Of a DNA stretch of 49,624 nucleotides, positions 42,774 to 49,624 are shown in pieces. The stretch is taken from contig NXFV01000651.1 of the NCBI GenBank assembly GCA_002803225.1, positions 1 through 49,624 on the forward strand, written 5' to 3'. Below the pieces are notes generated by a model, which saw only the letters and a program-made list of their open reading frames with translations, was not told where the DNA came from and ran no database searches. The stretch comes from Gamarada debralockiae. Taxonomy: Eukaryota > Ascomycota > Leotiomycetes > Helotiales > Hyphodiscaceae. Each line of letters starts with the position of its first letter. The stretch's first letter is position 1. A program made the position numbers and the translations under genes.

Positions 42774-43340
42774 ATATTTGGTTGGGGGGGACCTTAAATT
42801 CGAGTCTCTAATTTGTAAGAGACCACCTGTGTTTAGAGAGAAGGAAGCGAAGGTGCGAGGAAGATACAGTTATACGAGGTGACGGGAGAGGAGTGCTCTA
42901 GCTAGACAATTGGGGGTATAGCAACGACGTCAGGAGGTGGAGAGATTTGGCACAAAATGAGCAAGCGCAGTTCAAGTGAAATGATATCCTAGTTATTGTC
43001 CTTGACCTTCCGAACCATTTGATCTCTTGGTACTGTAGAGTGAGCCAATGCCATACAATTTCTTGATTCTCGCTGCTACTCCTCCTCTGTCACCCCGGGC
43101 ATTGCACTTGCTCTTCTAATTGGTGCATTAACAGTCGCTATAGAGAGGGAGCTAGAAATGGATCCTACAAAAATAGATATCCTGGAATAACTCTAGGGTC
43201 CAGAAATGGCCCCGCAGAGCGATCCTCATCAATCCAAGCTATATAACGATTAATGTCAGTTCAATTATGAACATACCGAATCTATTATCAAAATGACTTT
43301 GCCTCGGCCAAGCAACTAAGATCGCGCTAGGTAGAGGACG
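42774..43340. other. intergenic, no supported gene
   Basis: Only short frames were seen; the sequence becomes more AT-rich to the right. Confidence 0.4.
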
Positions 43341-44030
43341 AAATGCCGCGAAAGCTTTCAGAGCATATTAGTAAGTGCTTGCCCTTAAGTGTTACGTAAT
43401 TTGCCTAATACTAATGAGATACAACAGAGAGCAAGCTAGGAATAGCAATCGGCCCATGCCAAGTTCGTCTTATTCCACGCGTAGAGGATTCTTATTCTTG
43501 GAAATCTCTACTATCAAGGGCATATCTTTTCGAAAAGAACCTAAGCAACTAATTAGTTGGGGGTTATATAGAGTTATATTAAGAAGTTGGGGTTTCGTTT
43601 GAAGCTATGGCAAGAGAAGTACGTAAGATAATATATCACCCGAAGGAGGATAAAGCTAATACTAGCACCAGTATATTCTTTTTACTATACTAGCAGCAAA
43701 CTTTATTAACAGAATTGCTGAATTAGAAGCAGAAAATTCGAAATTAATATGTAAGGTAAACCACTAGAAGGAAACCATAGTGGCAGAGTCGATAGTGAAG
43801 CGAGATGTCAAAGAGTCCATGAACTAGCTCAAAGCAATGCTATATACAATAGACTTAGAAAATCAGTACCTCAAGAAGGGTATTCAAAAATAGGGTATAT
43901 AGCAGAGGATTTCAGAGTACGCACTATAGATTTGCACTAGATTGTGAATAAGACATCTTTAGTATTAGAAAAATTGAAATCTTCACTGCCTTCTATTTGT
44001 AGGTAATTCAGTATTAAGAAACCTGGCAAA
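43341..44030 (+). pseudogene. degenerate coding remnant with coiled-coil piece
   Basis: An ATG at 43341 (MPRKLSEHI) is followed by a plausible intron (gtaagt...caacag) and the frame SKLGIAIGPCQVRLIPRVED up to a stop. Then come, in other frames, GVSFEAMAREVRKIIYHPKE and INRIAELEAENSKLICK, with many TAG/TAA codons in a TpA-rich background. The last piece is coiled-coil-like, as in 42372-42773. I cannot name the family; decay by RIP-like mutation is plausible. Confidence 0.3.
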
Positions 44031-44135
44031 TTCATTACGCTTGGCTCGCTTAAGTTGCCACTTGTATCTACAGAAGTAAAGTGACCGGTTCTACTAGACA
44101 TAAGCCAATCTCAGGGTTACACAACAAGATCTCAC

Positions 44136-44697
44136 CTAAGAGACAGGGTGCGAAGACATAGGGCTGAGACATAGGGCAGAGACATGGGGCAGAGACATGG
44201 GGCAGAGACAAGAGGCGTGTATATGTCCGTATATCCGCGCGGTATACAGCCGTTCGTACAGATAAAGCCAGAAGTTCGACTTGCTGGACCAGGAGCTCCA
44301 GTATTTGGGGCAAGCAGGATTCTTACAGTACCATGCCCACCGATGACGGGCGCTGCGGAGGTCAGCGTTGTCTGCGTCGGTATCGCTGTTCGTCAGGTAG
44401 TTGTAGGGAGTGGATAGGTCAGTGGGGTCGTCGACGAGGTTGGCGATGTCAAGTGGCTCCGTCGTGAGCATGGCTTGTAAGTTTTGGTCAGACATGTTAA
44501 GTAAGGTACTCGCTGCAGCCGGCATTGTGGGTTCTGAAGCCCTGCAAACAGTTAGAAATAAGTATTAGGAAGAGTTGCGTGGAATAGGATGTAGCATTAA
44601 ACATTGGCGCTGACCTGGTATTCGCATGCTGACAGTCACGCACTTCGTGGTAGACGCTTGTTCGCGCGGAGAAGCCCAGTCTGTCACATGCGGCCAT
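44136..44697 (-). CDS. small C2H2-like zinc-finger protein, probably degenerate
   Basis: Two exons, 44697-44615 and 44541-44136 (intron gtcagc...tttgcag), give 162 residues. Exon 1 reads CDRLGFSARTSVYHEVRDCQ with a following His, which looks like a zinc-finger half. Exon 2 has an acidic middle and WYCKNPACPKYWSSWSSKSN, resembling the CxxxxCP...KSNF..H finger of fungal C2H2 proteins, but the zinc-ligand His positions read Tyr. The last ~20 codons are built on a 13-bp tandem repeat and are probably not original. The gene may start further upstream. Confidence 0.4.
44155..44210. repeat. 13-bp tandem repeat, four units
   Basis: The unit gacatrgggcwga is repeated four times (gacatagggctga, gacatagggcaga, then gacatggggcaga twice) with a partial gaca at the end. 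It overlaps the 3' end of the minus-strand zinc-finger-like frame and encodes its repetitive Cys/Pro/Met/Ser tail. Confidence 0.85.
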
Positions 44698-45987
44698 AAG
44701 GCTTACGGGTCATAGGATATATCGGGAAATAAGCACTTTTGCAAGGCCATATCGTTCAAATAAATCTGATATAGATAAAAGGGGAAGTCGAGACTTTAGT
44801 GACCGAGGCGACAGATCACAAGACTTTATTCAGTATCCCAAGCTGCTTATTTGTGGGCTCATGGAAAATGCTTAATCCGGGCAATCTAGACCCTGACTTG
44901 GGTGTCTCTTGTCAAATTTCTGCCCCTTTTTCACCACCTTGCAGTCCACTTATCAAGTTTTTGCCGGCGCGTTCTGTGGTGTTGCGGTGTGCATTCGAGC
45001 TGAAAGCCCCGGCTTTGCATTTTCCCCTCCATCTTCCAAATCCTTTTGCCCGCTTTTGCAAACCAAAAGCAAGTAAGATGCCCAGATCAAAGCAGTCTCT
45101 GCACAAGCTGCTCTCGCGGTCGCCGCCAAGAGCTCCGCCAACCCTAGCATCCATCTCCCCATCCGACACTAAGGATCTCCGGCTCACCTCACAGAAACGA
45201 TTATTCACAAGGCCAATGCAGTTCACACGCATATCATGTTCACACTTCGAAGGAAGCAAACATGGCCATTCCTGCCCACCTTCGTAGGTATATTTCCCGA
45301 ACTCGTCTTCGCGACGAATCTTTTGCACGAGCAACTATATTTTACCCCAATAAGGTACCATAATGTCTTCCGTACCTAGTTCCATCGCCCCGACCCGAGC
45401 TCCCAAGCAACGAGCGACGCTGTCACTGCTCCCTCGATTAGGAAGGCTGCGCCTAGCTCACTGCTCGCAAGGCCCCAGGCCGGATCTTTGAGCGGCTCAT
45501 TACGTTCGATCGCACCGTCGCTTTCTATTGGACGAGATCCGTCGAGAACCACCAGTAGTCTATCCATGACTCCGCTTTGGTTCTGTCAAGTTCCATCTGC
45601 CTTAAAACTCACATTGACGACACAGGTTCGGCAAATCTCATCTAGAACAAACTTCCATTTTATTCTCACAAAATTCGACTACACCGTCCTCTCTTCTAGA
45701 TGTGATAGAAGCAAAGAAGAGTCACAGTGGCGAGGAAAATCAAAGTAGACCACATCAGTCTCCACTTCCGCAGATTTACTGATCGTCTGTCAGACCTGTT
45801 ATGAAAAAAAAAACCCCTAATACTGAGGTGCATAAGGCGCTAGTACAAAATAGGTTGCGAAAGCTTCAATTCAAAATCTCTACCCTTTCATATGAAGTTC
45901 AACTCTTCCCTTATATATACAGATTAGACCTAGCGCTTCGGTCTCCGATAGCTTCTCGGCTACCGAATTCGGAGCTCGTACGTCTCA
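44698..45987. other. no firmly supported gene
   Basis: Long frames exist on both strands (plus 44799-45287, minus 45334-44912) but neither has a recognisable domain, and they overlap antiparallel, so at most one is real. The plus frame from the ATG at 45079 (MPRSKQSLHKLLSRSPPRAP) is basic and disordered. The plus frame 45801-46094 is also unsupported. Confidence 0.4.
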
Positions 45988-47003
45988 CTAGATATCACCG
46001 TACCTGCCAACAAGACCCACCATCTTTAACGAGTCCTTCCAGAGCCGAGCCTCGTTCTCAGGGTTGTAAGCATGGCCTGCGTATCCTTCGCTAGTAATCT
46101 CATGTTTGTCATCTCTTCGAGTTGTTTTCCCGCACTCAGCAAGGTATTCTCCGCCCTTTTTCTCCCACTCCTTCCCAATCACAACCCACACCGTTGTTAC
46201 AGCACCCTGCTCTGGCGACTTCATCACCTTAGGGATGTGTGGATCCTTTTGCATCGCTCCCAACACTGCAGTGTCCATGTGGACCATGAGTGGAGTTGAA
46301 ATCATCCCAGGATGAACACTGGTAGAGTGGAGTCCCCGTGATCCATAGCGGCACTCGATCTCGTTGGCCATGTAGAGGTTGGCGGTCTTTGATTGTCCAT
46401 AAGCAACTCACTCATTATATTCTGTCTTCTCGAAGTTGTAGTTGCCCGACTTGTTGATCGAGGCGATGTGGTGGGCAGAAGAAGAGAGGTTCACAACCCG
46501 AGAGGAGAATTCAGGGTTGGCGCTGGCGAGAAGAGCTGGTTTCAAGAGTTCAAAAAGTAGGAAATGGGCAAGGTGGTTTACCCCAAACTGCATTTCGAAG
46601 CCGTCCTTGGTGTATTCTAACTTGGGCAATGCCATAATCCCGGCGTTGTTGATCAGGATGTTGATTTGGTTGTTCGACTTCTGAAGGATGGCTTTCGCGG
46701 CGGCACGCACGCTGCTCAAGGAAGTGTTGTCCATCTCAATGAGTTCAATACGACCTGGTTCGAGAATGCCGCCCAGAGCAGTCTTGGCTTTGTCTAGGTT
46801 TCGCGCCGTCAACAGCAGCTTTGCTCCGGTCAGGGACAGAGCGCGAGCTGTCTCAATCCCTAGCCCGGACGAAGTGCCTGTAATGACAATTACTTTCCCA
46901 ACACACTTGCCCTCTGCTCCTTCGTCCTTCACGATCTGAATGCTGTTGGACGAGCGTCCCCCGGGCCGCCAAGATTCGAGTGTGCTTCTGCGTATGGGGA
47001 CAT
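45988..47003 (-). pseudogene. short-chain dehydrogenase/reductase with frameshift and nonsense codon
   Basis: The family start is the ATG at 47003 (MSPYAEAHSNLGGPGDARPT), which runs out of frame by one base near 46940 before QIVKDEGAEG. The Rossmann part follows: VIVITGTSSGLGIETARAL (TGxxxGxG), ILINNAGIM (NNAG), FGVNHLAHFLLFELL and VVNLSSSAHH. At 46410-46408 TGA stands where family members have Trp (YNE*VAYGQSKTANLYMANE), just before the catalytic Y-x-x-x-K in AYGQSKTAN. The C-terminal part (STSVHPGMISTPL) stays in the same frame to the stop at 45988. The full enzyme would be an NAD(P)-dependent oxidoreductase of about 338 residues. It belongs to the fungal WWOX/retinol-dehydrogenase-like group. 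Two lesions make it inactive unless one is an error. Confidence 0.85.
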
Positions 47004-47821
47004 TGCGACTTGAAAGAAATATTAGATTGTTCAGACTTGTATGTTGGTTTGGATAGAAGTGAATTTGATAGTGATTTGCTCCGCCTTTGCGGTGCATGGA
47101 TAGACTATTTATATTTTCCTTGGATGCTTCCGATCTTGAAACTTTGTGAGCCTTTTTCTTCCTTGCCAATCTCACGACTTTGGAATCTCCCGAAATGAAC
47201 GCTAGTTTCGACCCTATCCCTATTTCCCAGAGCCGGCCATCTGACATTTAGAATTAGCGTTTCACATATCCTTATAACGAGGAGAACAGGTCCGACGGTT
47301 GAGCTAGGAGGGATTGGAGACGAGGCATGATATCCTAATAGCTCCATTTTGAGTTGCGCTAGCGCGAGTCGAGACGGACTTCAGCCTAAGAGAGTCCGAT
47401 TACTTTCTCATGTGGAATGTGATTTGTAAACATGGGGTTTCGAAATTGCAGAAGTACAGGCATTTTCTGCGGCGGTCCACTTAGCGTTGTGTGCCAAGTT
47501 TTGGGACACTTGCTAGCATCATTCACCTGATTCAGGTCGCTCGTTATAAGGATACCGATTCGCACAACTCTCCGCCTCTGACCTTTCGATAAACATATCA
47601 CAGCCAAACTCACTTCTCCCCGACCTGAAATTAATCGGCCTGTTACTGTAGCGATAATACCGAGGTCTTGGTACAATCAGGTGTCTTTTTGGTGTCCTTA
47701 CAGTTAATCACCCTGAATTTGCCACTACACCCTGTCCACCAGTGAGCTAGTGCAAGCTTAAACTTCACTCCTAAGGCGTTAACACTTCGATTCAGCTAGA
47801 GACAACCCGAGGAGGCACAGG
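47004..47821. other. divergent intergenic region
   Basis: It lies between the divergent SDR and CENP-B-like genes and should hold both promoters. In-frame open codons extend upstream of the SDR start to 47247 but show no conserved sequence and are probably leader. No gene was seen. Confidence 0.45.
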
Positions 47822-49038
47822 ATGTGTCCCTCCAGGGCTGCGGTTCCTCACTCACAGCGCATGGCGCTACGCCACTACTACCAGACTACCAACCCAAAGC
47901 CAACTCACTCTGCTCTTCAGATCTGGTTCAAATCCACTTCGGCCACGAAATCAGCCAGTCCATTGTCAGCCGAAGTCTAAGCGATAGCTTCGCTCACCTT
48001 GACGTTTATGCTCCAACAAATCAGGTCGTCTCTAAATTCCGTGTACGAAACTGCCAATGGCCTTGGCTAGACTTGTTGCTCTCCGACTGGCTGAATGCAG
48101 TGGAGGGTCAGTCAGGCAAAGTGTCGAACGATGTCATCAAACGCAAAGCCAGGCAGATTTGGAACAACTCAGACGAATCCCAGGGTTTAGCGATGCCAAA
48201 GTTCTCTACAGGCTGGGTTGCCAAGTTTAGGAAGAGAAATGGGATTGGGCACCGGTCCCTCCCAAATCAACACTCTGTTTTGTCGGCGAAACCAGACGAT
48301 TTAACAAAGGAAGAATGTTCTTCAAAATCACGAAGAGGTTCTATGCAGGCACTCGAACAAACTCCTCTCATTTTATCACCCCAATCCAAGGCGACGACAA
48401 GCAATATTCCGATCAATGGCACCAGCTCCCATTCTCAATTCAGCACGTCGACTACCCTCCCTTTCTCCTCTGATCACCTCATTCACCTCATTCAACATAA
48501 CGTTCTTCGAGCATTACTCTCCAATAAGTCTCTACTTCATTCCGCTGCAACTTTTTTAAAAGGAGCAAACTTTGTCACATATGGCAACGAGTCCGCTACA
48601 CAACTTTGTGGTGCCCTGACAGTTGTCCGGCCTCTTTCGGACCAAAATATGCCTGATCCACTATATCCAACCATATTAATGTTTCCATTCCCGAGATTTC
48701 GAGATAACCTCATCAAGAAAGGTTTGGACTTTGTGCCCGAGAAGATGCGCCTGGATCTCTTCGGTGATATATTTCCGGACTTAGTTACACCGAGCTCAGG
48801 CGACTGCAAGAGTGCACTACTATCAACACTGCCGTTAACTCCTACGACCAGTGGTGCTAATGACGGGAAATTTGAAAATCCTGACGATTACATGGCTGGA
48901 CGCCGATGCCTGATTAATTGGGGTGAGCCGTGGGAAGTCGAAAGCTGGGAAGTTACGCCCGGATTTTTGAGGAATTGGGGATGGGCGTTAGAAGGCTGTG
49001 ATGATCTGATTCAAGCAAGCAATCGATGGCGTGCATAG
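47822..49038 (+). pseudogene. CENP-B/pogo-transposase-type HTH protein with one-base frameshift
   Basis: The ATG at 47822 gives MALRHYYQTTNPKPTHSALQ and IWFK, the start of the psq-like helix-turn-helix. One base is then missing near 47930 (ttcaaatccac appears one A short) and the frame moves to FGHEISQSIVSRSLSDSFAH, the recognition helix. Next comes the CENP-B-type HTH: WPWLDLLLSDWLNAVEGQSG, VIKRKARQIW and FSTGWVAKFRKRNGI. The remaining ~230 residues are Ser/Pro-rich then hydrophobic, with no DDE nuclease motif, so it is a domesticated or truncated pogo/Tigger-like DNA-binding protein rather than a transposase. Apart from the shift it is open to the stop at 49038. It would act in the nucleus. 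Confidence 0.7.
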
Positions 49039-49605
49039 AGAAATGAGAACTCCTACCGATCTAATGTATGCATAACTCAATCAACAATTTACTTCAACGC
49101 AGACGTCAATAAGATATCTAGCTTCCGCAGTGGGTTCAACTCTGCTACACGCAGCCGCCTGGCACAACAGCTCGCTCTGCCGAGAGTGTACTTCGTATTT
49201 GGGGTAATAATTGTCACTACAGGGAATATGCGCCGCAATGCTGCTCTAAGTAAAACCTCAAGTATTTTACAAATAATGTAATGCCACTCTGCTGTTTCTA
49301 CTGAGACTGAATGGTAGCGTTGGACTACAAGTAGCTCATTGGTGGGCCCCCTCCTAGCGTAGAACATGCCAGAATCAAAGTTACAATTATTACCCCAAGC
49401 ACCATAATATTCCGACTTCTTGAGAACCGCCCAGCAGCTTTCGTCCAAGACCGCCGCGCCGGACGCTATAGCCCCGAAAATTACAAATGATTCTCTGGAT
49501 ATAAAGTGAGCTAACGATTGGTGCTATCTTGACGCCTTCTGCTGTCTCGACTAGATCTCGGCAGCGCTACAGATGCGGTTCGTGAAACTATTTCATTCGA
49601 AATTG
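49039..49605 (-). other. uncertain minus-strand ORF and window-end flank
   Basis: A frame open from about 49500 to a stop at 49089 reads DESCWAVLKKSEYYGAWGNN, FYARRGPTNELLVVQRYHSV, then a hydrophobic ILEVLLRAALRRIFPVVTII. It lacks a convincing ATG at its left end, has no recognised domain and may be a fragment of a gene whose 5' part is missing or decayed. Confidence 0.3.
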
Positions 49606-49624
49606 CCCCCCCCCCCCCCCCCCC
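49606..49624. repeat. poly-C run at the window end
   Basis: Nineteen consecutive C close the window after aaattg. It may be a real homopolymer, the edge of a C-armed repeat or an assembly end artefact. It does not match the usual fungal telomere repeat (ccctaa). Confidence 0.8.

Noticed and set aside
44912..45334. 140-codon minus-strand ORF antiparallel to a 162-codon plus-strand ORF
   Set aside because: Neither has a recognisable domain, signal peptide or splice structure; the overlap suggests composition rather than a gene.
1..49624. A secondary-metabolite gene cluster
   Set aside because: No PKS, NRPS, terpene synthase or P450 was found; the carriers and oxidoreductase relics are scattered and mixed in strand.

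Overview
The window comes from a filamentous ascomycete (Pezizomycotina). The evidence is short GT-AG introns of about 45-95 bp with CTAAC-type branch points, typical fungal families (DHA1 and sugar-porter MFS carriers, a fungal rhodopsin-fold membrane protein, HET, DUF3435, bZIP and CENP-B-type HTH proteins) and an AT-rich block with the dinucleotide skew of repeat-induced point mutation (RIP). A leotiomycete origin is only an impression. Gene models were made by hand from reading frames, splice signals and remembered family consensus; no search was run.

Layout: 1-1.8 kb is RIP-degraded repeat. 2-4.3 kb holds two frameshifted genes (Myb/SANT-like, cupin). 4.8-8.2 kb holds an intact DHA1-type MFS exporter and a three-exon bZIP factor. 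9.2-10.3 kb is a decayed DUF3435 tyrosine recombinase, the family that includes Starship captains. 10.8-15.7 kb holds two degraded copies of an acyl-CoA dehydrogenase, a 2-oxoglutarate oxygenase relic and, between them, an intact secreted protein gene. 16.7-20.6 kb holds an intact seven-exon sugar-type MFS carrier and an intact five-exon rhodopsin-fold membrane protein. 22.2-24.2 kb holds a broken DEDDh-nuclease-like gene and an intact divergent calmodulin-like gene. 24.8-25.7 kb is an inverted-repeat-bounded element carrying a small ORF. 26.2-27.9 kb is a HET-domain relic.

28.9-33.1 kb is the most interesting part. Two P-loop GTPases of an AIG1/GIMAP-like type are divergently transcribed. 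One has a long coiled coil, a Gly/Ala-rich tail and a C-terminal CaaX box, but carries one nonsense codon. The other is intact and ends in two ZZ-like cysteine-rich zinc modules. Next come a broken SET-domain gene (34.5-36.7 kb), an intact ten-exon DHA1/polyamine-type MFS carrier (38-40.4 kb), a MITE-rich intergenic stretch (41.8-42.3 kb), small doubtful genes (42.4-44.7 kb), a broken short-chain dehydrogenase (46-47 kb) and a CENP-B/pogo-transposase-like protein with one frameshift (47.8-49 kb). The window ends in a run of 19 C.

Intact transporters and regulators are interleaved with genes broken by one or two small lesions, amid several transposon families. This is typical of a fast-evolving accessory or repeat-rich compartment, but several lesions are one-base losses in short homopolymers, so assembly error must be excluded. 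There is no obvious biosynthetic cluster. The two exporters, the sugar carrier and the oxidoreductase relics look like separate accessory genes rather than one pathway.
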